This document shows, piece by piece, positions 1-8,912 of a stretch of DNA of 41,330 bases. Numbering within the stretch: position 1 is the first letter of the stretch; the number at the start of each line of letters is the position of its first letter. Where the stretch lies: contig JAKPTG010000023.1 of the NCBI GenBank assembly GCA_029571005.1, positions 1-41,330 of the forward strand, read 5' to 3'. The notes under the pieces are model-generated. The model was not told the DNA's origin, did not search any database, and was given only the letters and a program-made list of their open reading frames with translations. Origin of the DNA: Candidatus Fermentibacterota bacterium. GTDB taxonomy: Bacteria; Fermentibacterota; Fermentibacteria; Fermentibacterales; JCC-6. The position numbers were made by a program, and so were the translations under genes.

Positions 1-1
1 A

Positions 2-325
2 GGCGACAAGGCCGTCCGGCTCTCCGGAGGTCAGCGGCAGAGGATCGCCATCGCCAGGCTGATGCTCTACAACCCGAGGATTGTCATACTGGACGAAGCG
101 ACCTCTTCTCTGGACTCGGAAGTTGAAGCGGACATCCAGGAAGCGATGAACAACCTCTTCAGCGGCAGGACCAGCATCGTTATCGCACACAGGCTTGCAA
201 CTGTGCGAAACTGCGACAGAATCGTGGTACTCGATCAGGGCAGAATAGTCGCTCAGGGCAACCATGAGGATCTCTGCAGGGCTGACGGCCTCTACACGAG
301 ACTGAACGAGCTTCAGCGATTCTGA
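2..325 (+). CDS. ABC transporter ATP-binding protein, C-terminal part (5' truncated by window edge)
   Basis: Open frame continues upstream of the listed [39 protein letters not shown]...[28 protein letters not shown] (signature, Walker B, H-loop). Confidence 0.93.
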   Translation, partial: GDKAVRLSGGQRQRIAIARLMLYNPRIVILDEATSSLDSEVEADIQEAMNNLFSGRTSIVIAHRLATVRNCDRIVVLDQGRIVAQGNHEDLCRADGLYTRLNELQRF

Positions 326-511
326 GCCATCCGCTCGAGTGACGCCTCATCGGATAATCGACCTATTCGATCCCCATATGGGCCTTTGTGACCGATGTGA
401 TCAGCTTCTATATGTAGCCGGCCTGCTCATCTCCGGCCCAGATGCCTGGCGGTCTATCCGATGAAGGCAGCTCATCCCTCAAACCAATTTACACCCTACG
501 GACGGCACCCA

Positions 512-796
512 CTAAATTGATCGGATACCATCCATTTCAGCTTTCAGACGTTCGGCAAGAAAGACCTTCAGAAGAGATTGGTACGGTATGTCCCGCTTGT
601 TCGCGAGGATTTTCAATTCTTCTATCATCGATTCCGGTAACCGAAGAGATATCGTTTTTGTCGAAGGTTTGAGCTTTGACAGTGTGATTTCTATTGCATC
701 CTCCCAGGAGAGGTAATCACTGGAGTCATGGGTTCTCCAGAATTCTCTTTCTTCGGCCTCTGTTCTGAACACCGGGATTTTCTTCAGTTCTTTCAT
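512..796 (-). CDS. brnA: BrnA-like CopG/ribbon-helix-helix antitoxin
   Basis: KTISLRLPESMIEELKILANKRDIPYQSLLKVFLAERL RHH-like C-terminus; ATGA overlap with the upstream BrnT-like gene, canonical toxin-then-antitoxin order. Confidence 0.8.
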   Translation of the reverse strand: MKELKKIPVFRTEAEEREFWRTHDSSDYLSWEDAIEITLSKLKPSTKTISLRLPESMIEELKILANKRDIPYQSLLKVFLAERLKAEMDGIRSI

Positions 797-1095
797 CTTC
801 TGTACCTTTGTTTTTCGCTCGCTGTCATATCTCTCGAGGATATGACCCTGATTTTGTCTCCTCGAATGGTGAAAACCACAAAGAGGAGACGTTCCCTGTC
901 AGTGCGACCAAGAACGTAGAATCTCGATTCCTTTTCGGAGTGTTTTGAGTCTCTTCGCAAGACGAGAGGTTGATTGAAGAATACCTGTTCGCATTCGGAT
1001 TGAGATACGTCGTGCTTGTCCCGGTTCTTCGCTGCGTTCCCCTCATCCCATTGGAATCCGGTGCATTCCTTCAGTTGGTCTCTCGGCTTTACCAT
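793..1095 (-). CDS. brnT: BrnT family toxin (RelE-like fold)
   Basis: FQWDEGNAAKNRDKHDVSQSECEQVFFN...RFYVLGRTDRERLLFVVFTIRGDKIRVISSRDMTASEKQRY matches the BrnT pattern. Exact start uncertain. Confidence 0.85.
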   Translation of the reverse strand: MVKPRDQLKECTGFQWDEGNAAKNRDKHDVSQSECEQVFFNQPLVLRRDSKHSEKESRFYVLGRTDRERLLFVVFTIRGDKIRVISSRDMTASEKQRYRR

Positions 1096-1261
1096 ACCGC
1101 ATGTATATTTTCATCATATACATCCGTCAACCCCGTCACCGTCTTATGCAGAATTTTTCTTGCACCGCCGCCGGTGCAGTATAGATTCTTCTCAAAAAAG
1201 CGACGGTGCAGTCTGAGCGTTCGCAAAATCTATGCCAAGCCCCACGGGCATGGCAATACGG

Positions 1262-2368
1262 TTAGCGCCTGTAGGAGTAGATCAGTGGAGCCGGGATGCA
1301 GAACAGGGACTCGGGTTTTTCCGACCGTTGCTCACTGACCTGGAGGATGGTGGTGATGACGCCGTTGGCCGCCCCTTTGGGAACCGCCATGATGCATGTT
1401 TCCCTGGCCCCCCCGGGTGAACCGTCCGTTTCGAGCCGTCGAATCCTGGCGTTGGTCGCCCCGAGGACGCCCTTGTCCATGGCGGCCTCCACATAGGCGG
1501 GGGTGTTTTCCTCCATAACGGTCAGGCATATCAGAACGTAATTGCGTTGCAGGGTGAACGAGGGCTTTGCCGGCGGCCCGGGAAACCTGCGGCGCCAGGC
1601 GGTTCCAGCCTTGAGTTCGTCTATGGCGGTGATGATCTGCCCCATGCTGGCGGAATACTCCTGGTGACCGATTCGCAGGCGGGTGTCCAGGTGGCCGTAC
1701 AGCACCGGAGAACAGAAGACGAACCCTCTTCCGGGACGATCCAGGCGCCCCTCATTCACCAGAAGGCCTATTATCCCTTCGGCATCCAGGGATGACACCA
1801 AGAGGTGCAGGAGTTGTTTTTCCGGTGATACGGTTATTCTCAGGAGCCCCAGCCTGTCTCTGATGCCGGTTCCCATCCCAAGGGTTATCGTGGGCACCCC
1901 GGTGCCCAGGGAAAGGGCGACCCTGGCCAGGGCGTCGCCGGCGTCCTTCATTGAAAGGATGAATGTCAGAAGGGCCAGGTTCCTCAGGGGAACGGCTATA
2001 CCGGCGGCGTTTTCCTGGGGGTGGGTCCGCTCCGGAGGCGTAGCTGTGTATTCCTTTATCTCCTGGACGAAAATCGTTCCCCGTCCGGGGTGATTGAGTT
2101 CGAACTCGTCGGTGATTTTTCCCACCAGCGCTTCGGAGGAGGACGGGGGGACGTGGAGCCGGTAAACGCCCACCGCGGCTCCCGCCGGGCGGACGATGCT
2201 TCCCGGCAAACCGAACTTCCGGTTTGTCCTGAACTGCCGGACCGTCCTGCCCGGCTCCATGTAGGCCTGCCGGACGCCCGCCTCTGCAAGGAGGTCCGCC
2301 ATCCGGGAATGGAGGTGTTCGTGCAGGATGCAGGTGACCCGGTGAAGCTTGGTGAAACCTTCGTCCAT
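1262..2368 (-). CDS. Protein with three tandem P-II-like modules, partner of the adjacent DUF1538 protein
   Basis: Three successive beta-alpha-beta/beta-alpha-beta segments: HRVTCILHEHLHSRMADLLAEAGVRQAYMEPGRTV..GRGTIFVQEI; LALLTFILSMKDAGDALARVALSLGTGVPTITLGMGTG..GRGFVFCSPV; NYVLICLTVMEENTPAYVEAAMDKGVLGATNARIRRLET..SLFCIPAPL. Starts 1 nt after the DUF1538 gene ends. Confidence 0.75.
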   Translation of the reverse strand: MDEGFTKLHRVTCILHEHLHSRMADLLAEAGVRQAYMEPGRTVRQFRTNRKFGLPGSIVRPAGAAVGVYRLHVPPSSSEALVGKITDEFELNHPGRGTIFVQEIKEYTATPPERTHPQENAAGIAVPLRNLALLTFILSMKDAGDALARVALSLGTGVPTITLGMGTGIRDRLGLLRITVSPEKQLLHLLVSSLDAEGIIGLLVNEGRLDRPGRGFVFCSPVLYGHLDTRLRIGHQEYSASMGQIITAIDELKAGTAWRRRFPGPPAKPSFTLQRNYVLICLTVMEENTPAYVEAAMDKGVLGATNARIRRLETDGSPGGARETCIMAVPKGAANGVITTILQVSEQRSEKPESLFCIPAPLIYSYRR

Positions 2369-2369
2369 C

Positions 2370-4334
2370 TCAGTCCTCGGTTTCCGCGGCGGAGATCATT
2401 ATCCTCCGCTGGCGCCGGTGAACCATGATTCCGAAAAACAGTGTGCAGATCACGGGGTAGGCCGAAGCCATGGCCAGTATTCCGAAACCGTCGGAGACCC
2501 CGACGGCGCTTCCCAATCCCAGGCCGAGGTTCAGCACCAGGGGTACCGTGACGGGCCCGGTCGTCACCCCACCGCTGTCCCAGGCCATGCCCACGAAGAG
2601 GTCGTCGCTGAGCAGGGTGAGGGGAATCAGGAGCAGGTAAGGCGGCAGGAGCATCCAGATCATGGGTATCTCGAAGATTATGCGGAGTATTCCGGCCGTA
2701 ACCCCGATTCCCACCCCCAGTGCGACCGCCCGGATCATCCCGGTCGATTTCACCGTTCCCACGGTGATCTCCTCCACCGTGTGCCCCAGCGCCTTCAGGG
2801 ACGGCTCCGCCAGGGCGGTGCCAAAACCGGTTCCGAAGGCGAAGAGAAGCACCAGGAAGAGCCCTACTCCCCCCGAGGCGGACCATTTGCTCCGGGGAAG
2901 CACGTTCTGGTGCAGGTAGGTGTTGTCTTCCGGGTTGAGCCGGTCCGGCACGAACGGCTCGATAGTCGGGGAATGCCCGCCGTCCAGGAGGAAGTAGGAC
3001 CGCTCTTCCCCGTCGGGACCGACGGCGGGAATCAGCATGGAGGTGTCGAAATCCGGGATCGCCACGGTCACCGTATCGTTACCGTCATCGGTGATGGAAT
3101 GGGAGAGCCTGCGGCCCGAATCGGCGCCAAGGGGTGCAAGGCCGGTGCTGATCCCCGCACCCAGAAGGATCATTCCCACAAGGGTGAAGGCTATTCCCAG
3201 AAGCAGTTCGTCCACGTAACGCGGCCGGTCCCGGAGAAGAAGAAAAAGCGCAGCCGTCATAAAGAGGGTTACGGGCATCACGGCCTGGATCGAGGGCTTC
3301 ACTTCCCTGAGTAACTCGGCCAGAATCCTGTCCTTCACCCCGGAAATTTCCCGGGATGGAACGGCGGCCTCGTCGAGAAGAGCGTAAGCATCACCCGTCT
3401 CCTCCATGACCGCATTGCGGGTGGAATCGCTTCCATGGGCCATGGCGTATTCGAACAGGGCTTTCTCGCTGCCGAAAAGCCCCAGGGCCTTCTCCCTGTA
3501 TTCCCGGGAGAAGAATCGGGCCTCGTCCGTGGGCGCCGGCAGCCCGGAGGCGGAAATCACCCCAAGGACCATGACCGCCAGTGCGGAAAGGGTCACGGCC
3601 AGTGTCACAATGCCGAAGGAGTCGCCGGGTCCGCCGCCCCGGTGGTGCCGGGCCCTGGAAAGCCCGACTCCAAGCGCCAGAGTCAGGGGCACGGTCACCG
3701 GGCCGGTGGTGATAGCCCCCGAATCCCATGCCAGGCCGAGTATCGGTGAGAGCATCGGGAACCTGCTGAGCATCAAGCTGAAGATCGTCAGCACCGGGAT
3801 CACCGTCAGGATCACCGGTTTGATCCGGAAGCCGAGGTGGAACCTCAAAAGACCTATGGTCACCGCGAGCCCGACCCCGGTGGCGATCGCCATCACCAGC
3901 GCCCCGGAGTTCAGCTCCAGGAGGTAGTACAGAAGCGGAGACTCCCAGGCCGGTATTCCGCCGGAGGCGGTTCGGAGGGAAACCACCGCCGGTTCGGCCA
4001 GGGTGGCGGTAACCCCTAACAGCAGGCCGAACAGAGCTATCATGAGCCCTCCCCCCCTGAGGGGGAGCTGGATACCGACCCTCTCGCTCAGGGGCATGAG
4101 CCCCAGGAGAAGGCCTTCCAGGAAGAAGGTCAGCCCCATTACCACTATCCCGATCCCAAGCCCCAGGGTGACCGCATCCCCCGGGGGGCTCCGGAAAACC
4201 AGAAGCTGGTAGCCGACCATGTAGAGAACGATGAACGCCACCGCACGAACCTGGTCGCGCACCCTGGAACCGGCATAGGAGGCGACCATGCGGAGCGCGG
4301 TTGGGAAGGGCACTCGGATTTTTGATTTCGCCAT
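2370..4334 (-). CDS. DUF1538 family membrane protein with two DUF1538 repeats in one chain (putative transporter)
   Basis: Start at MAKSKIRVPFPTAL. Internal duplication: GLAWDSGAITTGPVTVPLTLALGVGL and GMAWDSGGVTTGPVTVPLVLNLGLGL; many TM segments. Confidence 0.82.
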   Translation of the reverse strand: MAKSKIRVPFPTALRMVASYAGSRVRDQVRAVAFIVLYMVGYQLLVFRSPPGDAVTLGLGIGIVVMGLTFFLEGLLLGLMPLSERVGIQLPLRGGGLMIALFGLLLGVTATLAEPAVVSLRTASGGIPAWESPLLYYLLELNSGALVMAIATGVGLAVTIGLLRFHLGFRIKPVILTVIPVLTIFSLMLSRFPMLSPILGLAWDSGAITTGPVTVPLTLALGVGLSRARHHRGGGPGDSFGIVTLAVTLSALAVMVLGVISASGLPAPTDEARFFSREYREKALGLFGSEKALFEYAMAHGSDSTRNAVMEETGDAYALLDEAAVPSREISGVKDRILAELLREVKPSIQAVMPVTLFMTAALFLLLRDRPRYVDELLLGIAFTLVGMILLGAGISTGLAPLGADSGRRLSHSITDDGNDTVTVAIPDFDTSMLIPAVGPDGEERSYFLLDGGHSPTIEPFVPDRLNPEDNTYLHQNVLPRSKWSASGGVGLFLVLLFAFGTGFGTALAEPSLKALGHTVEEITVGTVKSTGMIRAVALGVGIGVTAGILRIIFEIPMIWMLLPPYLLLIPLTLLSDDLFVGMAWDSGGVTTGPVTVPLVLNLGLGLGSAVGVSDGFGILAMASAYPVICTLFFGIMVHRRQRRIMISAAETED

Positions 4335-4628
4335 AATCAAGGAACTATATGAACCACGGAATAGTCGGGCAAGGCGGCCGCCCCGGCGGCCCCTTGCCCT
4401 GTTCTGCCATCGGGACCTTTCATCGGAGGAAGTGGGTATAATTTCCTGAACGTCGCCCGGCCGTGAGGGTCGGGCTGCACCGGGCCGGGGAGGAAGGCAA
4501 GGTGAACCCCCCGCCTGGGGGGGTGTTGGAGAATTGCCGCCGTCCCGGCGGTGGCCGGCATCGCGGTCTGTGTTTTGCGGGGATATAATTATCAATAGCA
4601 ATACAGTATAATCATCCGGAGGTTTGAA

Positions 4629-6662
4629 ATGTTCAGGGTTTCATCGGTTCTTTGTTTTCTGGGTGTTCTGGTGTTTCTTTCCGGGTGCGGCGACGAACCG
4701 GCGGCGGACCGCCCGCAGCAGGAACCGGTGCACGTGGCCAGCCCCGGTGCGGAAAGCCTCATTCCCAGGTCGGTGCTCTTCGGCAACCCCGAGAGGGTGG
4801 CTCCCGAACTCTCCCCCGACGGTGCCACCATAGCCTACCTGGCGCCGGTGGACGGAGTTCTCAACCTCTGGCTGATGGACGCCTCCGGCGACAACCCCAG
4901 ACAGCTCACCAGTGATGAGGATCGTGGAATCACCCAGTTCCTGTGGACGGAAGACGGAAGGTACATTCTTTACCTCCAGGACGAAGCCGGTGAGGAGAAC
5001 ACCCACGTTTACAGAATCACCGTGGAAACCGGCGAAGTTCTCGACCTCACTCCGTTCCCCGGCGTGAAGGCCTACGTCTCCGCCACCGATCGTGACCAGC
5101 CGGGCCGGGTCCTCATAGACATGAACAAGGACAACAGGATGTTCTTCGATGTCTATTCCTGCGACCTGGAGACCGGCGAACTGGAAATGGTCATGGACAA
5201 CACCGGTTTCACCGCCGATGGCGACATGATCGTCGGTTTTTCCACCGACGAGGACATGAACGTAAGGCTCCAGGTGACGATAGACCCGGATAACGGTGAC
5301 ATGACCGTACACCACAGGTGGACGGCGGATTCGCCCTGGGAGGTCCTGAAGAGCTATCCCGGCCAGGACCAGTGGTTCCCGGACAGATTCGACAAGGAGG
5401 GAACCGCCCTTTTCGTTCGGTCGAACCTTGACCGGGACAAGACCGCCCTTTTCAGGTATGACATCGCGTCCCGCACCGAGACCCTGATAACCGGAAGCGA
5501 CACGTCGGATATCGGCAGTGTTCTCTATGACCCCTCCACCGGCGAACCCGTAATGGCTTCCTACTACTACCTGAGGCGCTCCCTCGAGGTGCTTGACCCC
5601 TCGATCCGGGCCGACATGGACTTTCTGCAGGGGCACCGGGAGGGCGATTTATCGGTTATCTCCAGGGATTCGTCGAATACCCTGTGGATAGTGGCGTACA
5701 ACACCATTGACAACCCGGCGGTGTACTATCTCTACGACCGGAACTCCATGGAGGCCCGGGAGCTGTTCACCGCGATCCCCGCCCTGGAGGATTACAGCCT
5801 CAGGCCCATGGAGACGGCCGAGATTCCCGCCAGGGACGGGCTGATACTGCCGTCCTACGTCACCACCCCGGATCCCGTCCGGTACGGAGAAGGGCCATGG
5901 CCCACCATCATGATGGTGCATGGCGGGCCCTGGTACAGGGACTATTACGGTTACGACCCCCTCACGCAGCTCTTCGCCGACAGGGGCTTCGCCGTCCTTC
6001 AGGTGAACTTCAGGGGCAGCACCGGATTCGGAAAGGCCTTCTGCAACGCCTCCTTCAAGGAATGGGGCCGCGCCATGCAGAACGATGTGAGCGACGGGGT
6101 TCTCTGGGCGGTGGAGCAGGGGGTGGCGGACCCCGACCGGGTGGTGATCCTTGGCGGCTCCTACGGCGGATACGCGGCCCTGGCGGGAGCGGTTTTCACC
6201 CCGGAACTCTACTGTGCGGTGGTGGACTTCTTCGGCCCCTCGAACCTGATAACCTTCATGGAGACGGTTCCCCCCTACTGGAAGCCGATGCAGGCCCTGC
6301 TGAACATGAGGATCGGCGACCCGGAGGACCCGGAGGAAAGGGCCATGCTGGAGGAGCGGTCGCCCCTGAATCACGTTGCCGAGATTGACGTTCCCATCTT
6401 CATAGCCCAGGGTGCCAACGACCCCAGGGTGGTGCAGGCGGAGAGCGACCAGATGGTGGAGGCCCTCCGGGCCATGAACATCCCTGTGGTGTACGTTCTT
6501 TACACCAACGAAGGGCACGGTTTCGCCCATGAGGAGAACACTCTCGATTTCGCCGGCCGGGTGGAGGAGTTCCTGTACCTGTCGGTTCCCGGTCCGGGCA
6601 TCGAGTGCGAACTCTTCACCCCGGTTCCCGGCGCCTCCGTGTTGCTTCAGGGGACGGAGTAA
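4629..6662 (+). CDS. S9 family (prolyl oligopeptidase/acylaminoacyl-peptidase-like) peptidase, predicted lipoprotein
   Basis: Lipobox-like FLGVLVFLSGC; beta-propeller region; nucleophile elbow GGSYGGYAAL; D..H tail FIAQGANDPRVVQAES and NEGHGFAHEEN. RBS ggagg just upstream. Confidence 0.92.
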   Translation: MFRVSSVLCFLGVLVFLSGCGDEPAADRPQQEPVHVASPGAESLIPRSVLFGNPERVAPELSPDGATIAYLAPVDGVLNLWLMDASGDNPRQLTSDEDRGITQFLWTEDGRYILYLQDEAGEENTHVYRITVETGEVLDLTPFPGVKAYVSATDRDQPGRVLIDMNKDNRMFFDVYSCDLETGELEMVMDNTGFTADGDMIVGFSTDEDMNVRLQVTIDPDNGDMTVHHRWTADSPWEVLKSYPGQDQWFPDRFDKEGTALFVRSNLDRDKTALFRYDIASRTETLITGSDTSDIGSVLYDPSTGEPVMASYYYLRRSLEVLDPSIRADMDFLQGHREGDLSVISRDSSNTLWIVAYNTIDNPAVYYLYDRNSMEARELFTAIPALEDYSLRPMETAEIPARDGLILPSYVTTPDPVRYGEGPWPTIMMVHGGPWYRDYYGYDPLTQLFADRGFAVLQVNFRGSTGFGKAFCNASFKEWGRAMQNDVSDGVLWAVEQGVADPDRVVILGGSYGGYAALAGAVFTPELYCAVVDFFGPSNLITFMETVPPYWKPMQALLNMRIGDPEDPEERAMLEERSPLNHVAEIDVPIFIAQGANDPRVVQAESDQMVEALRAMNIPVVYVLYTNEGHGFAHEENTLDFAGRVEEFLYLSVPGPGIECELFTPVPGASVLLQGTE

Positions 6663-6905
6663 ACCAAACGGGACTGATTGCTGTAAGGCAGTGCAGGCTG
6701 ATGAAATAGAATCATACGGGCGAAGGTTTGCATGGTCCGTCCGGGTTTCCCTGTGGGTGTTTGTGGCTCAACACCCGACGGACACGCCCGCAGGGAGGCC
6801 TGCTGGAGCATGCGAGCCCCGTTTGCATAATATCTAATTCACTGCTCTACAAGGTTTTATGCAAGCTGATCGTTTTGATTCACCCCGCCCCCGGGTGATG
6901 GGGGG

Positions 6906-7223
6906 TCAGAAGGTGTAGAGGGTGACGGTGGGGGGCTGGAAGGGCTCGACGGAATAGGATTTGCAGTTCTGCTCGCAGAAAAGGCCGCCTGCCCTGAGGG
7001 GCTTCTGGGCTGCGGAAGCGGAGGAGACTACGATATCGGCGTCAAAGACCGAAAGCCTTATGGACACGATGGAGGTGCCGCCGGGAAGCCGGCTTTCGAA
7101 CCCTGCCGGTTTCACCCGGAAGGCGCAGTGCCGTGAAAGCTGGTTCGGAAAACCCGCTCCATCGGTATTATCGCTCGCCCACACCACCATGAAGGCAAAC
7201 AGCACAGCCGACAACGCACGCAT
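6906..7223 (-). CDS. Small exported hypothetical protein
   Basis: MRALSAVLFAFMVVWASDNTDGA signal-like N-terminus; no family recognised. Confidence 0.5.
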   Translation of the reverse strand: MRALSAVLFAFMVVWASDNTDGAGFPNQLSRHCAFRVKPAGFESRLPGGTSIVSIRLSVFDADIVVSSASAAQKPLRAGGLFCEQNCKSYSVEPFQPPTVTLYTF

Positions 7224-7294
7224 CGTATTACCGCTTTCGTGTCTGCTACCGATCACAGCCTAACACCGAAGTGAGGCGATGTCAACACCCTTTT

Positions 7295-8806
7295 CTAAAG
7301 CCCGAAAAACATTTTTATGCGTGCGAGAACGCCGTGACTTCCCGGGCTCATCGAGCTTTCATGCCCTTCTACGATCTTTCCGCTCTCGACGGAGGCTCTC
7401 CGCAGGTCTCCGATCCGGGCCTCAAGGAGTTCCGAGAGGGGAGCCACCAGGGAGGGGTCGGACTGGAACACCCGGTTCATGCCTTCCTTGGAAACTCTCA
7501 CCACTTCGGTTTCCTCCCGGGCGGTCACCGTCGCGGTCCTGGGTTCGCCGGTGAGCAGGCTCATCTCGCCGAAAAAGCTGCCGGGATCCAGCTCCGCCAC
7601 CTTCATTGCCCTGTGTCCTTCGCCGGCGGTTACCGAAACCTCGACACCACCGCTTCGTACAATGTACAGGCTGTTTCCCGGGGCACCCTGCCTGACCAGC
7701 ACTTCTCCGGCCGTGAACCGGAGCAGCGAGCAGCCCTCCGCGAGCTTCTGCAACTGATCTTCCGGCAGCGGATGGAAAAGGGGTGCGCTCCTCAGGACGG
7801 CGAGTATCTCGTCTCTCGTCTGTTCCAGAAGGAGGCGCTCCCGGTCGGTCTCCACCGGATGCATGTAGATGTTCCGGATGGGGAACGGAGTGCGCATCCC
7901 CGCCCGGTGCAATCCGTACCATACCTTTGTTTTGACCGAGTCGATTATTGTGTATTTCGAGGCGAAATCGGTAATCCAGAACCGGACGTTGTAGCAGATG
8001 GAACTCTCGTCGAATGAGTCGAGGAACACCGAGGGGGCGGGCCTGGGGGAAATCCCCCGGGTGTCCAGGGCCGACTGAAGCAGAACCCTCTTGACCTGTT
8101 CCGGGGGGTACCTGTAGGAGACCCTCACCTCGAACTTGACGAAATGGAGTTTTGAAGGTCTTCCGTGGTTCTTCACCGGGACTTTGGAAACGACGGAGTT
8201 GGGAAACAGCACCAGATCGTTGTACCTGTCGCGGATGGAGAGGCTTCGCCAGCTCATCTCTATAACCTGTCCCTCGACGCCGTCTATGGTCACCCAGTCG
8301 TTTTTCTCGTAGGGCCTTTCGAATTGGAGCGCCAGACCGCTGAACACGTTGCCGAGAATGTCCTGAAGGGAGAGGCCTATCACCGCGGAAACCACTGTGG
8401 AGGTGACCAGGAAGGCGGTCAGCTTCACATGGAAAAGCAGGTTGAGAAGAATCAGCGCCAAACCCGTCATCAGCACGAAGACCAACACGTCCAGCACCAG
8501 CTTCGGTATGGGCATGGTCAGTTTCTTCCGGGCCAGGTTTGCGCAGAAGAGCATGAAAACAAACCGCAGAAGGGTATAAAAAAGGAGCATTATGGTCAAC
8601 GACAGGACGATCTTGGCTATCAGCGAGGTGAAAGTCACTCCGAAGGCCCGGAGCAGAAGGTAAATAATGCCGAACAATCCGGTAAGCGCCAGCCACAGCG
8701 ATACGTTCCCTTCCAGCGCCTTCCTCCGGGTGAACCAAAGCAGGAAACCGACCCCCAGGCCGAGGCACACGGCACCGGCCAAGTTGATCCAGAACGCAGC
8801 GTTCAT
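7295..8806 (-). CDS. MscS-family mechanosensitive channel with C-terminal cyclic nucleotide-binding domain
   Basis: GLSLQDILGNVFSGLALQFERPYEKNDWVTIDGVEGQVIEMSWRSLSIRDRYNDLVLFPNSVV (MscS) and LLRFTAGEVLVRQGAPGNSLYIVRSGGVEVSVT...GSFFGEMSLLTGEPRTATVTA (cNMP-binding). Confidence 0.93.
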   Translation of the reverse strand: MNAAFWINLAGAVCLGLGVGFLLWFTRRKALEGNVSLWLALTGLFGIIYLLLRAFGVTFTSLIAKIVLSLTIMLLFYTLLRFVFMLFCANLARKKLTMPIPKLVLDVLVFVLMTGLALILLNLLFHVKLTAFLVTSTVVSAVIGLSLQDILGNVFSGLALQFERPYEKNDWVTIDGVEGQVIEMSWRSLSIRDRYNDLVLFPNSVVSKVPVKNHGRPSKLHFVKFEVRVSYRYPPEQVKRVLLQSALDTRGISPRPAPSVFLDSFDESSICYNVRFWITDFASKYTIIDSVKTKVWYGLHRAGMRTPFPIRNIYMHPVETDRERLLLEQTRDEILAVLRSAPLFHPLPEDQLQKLAEGCSLLRFTAGEVLVRQGAPGNSLYIVRSGGVEVSVTAGEGHRAMKVAELDPGSFFGEMSLLTGEPRTATVTAREETEVVRVSKEGMNRVFQSDPSLVAPLSELLEARIGDLRRASVESGKIVEGHESSMSPGSHGVLARIKMFFGL

Positions 8807-8912
8807 CAGAAGACCCTCCGGTTCTTTAGCATCACAGTAGTATAACCAGGCCTCAAATTCTCCGGCATCCGTTCCCGATGACGGACGGTGAGCCGGGGGA
8901 AGAAAGGGGCTC

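Noticed and set aside
442-672. 76-aa plus ORF overlapping brnA
   Set aside because: Antisense to a well-supported BrnA ORF and no RBS or motif.
1161-1178. Hairpin tgcaccg-ccgc-cggtgca as a terminator for the P-II-like gene
   Set aside because: In the relevant (minus) direction it is followed by an A-rich rather than T-rich stretch; too weak to call.
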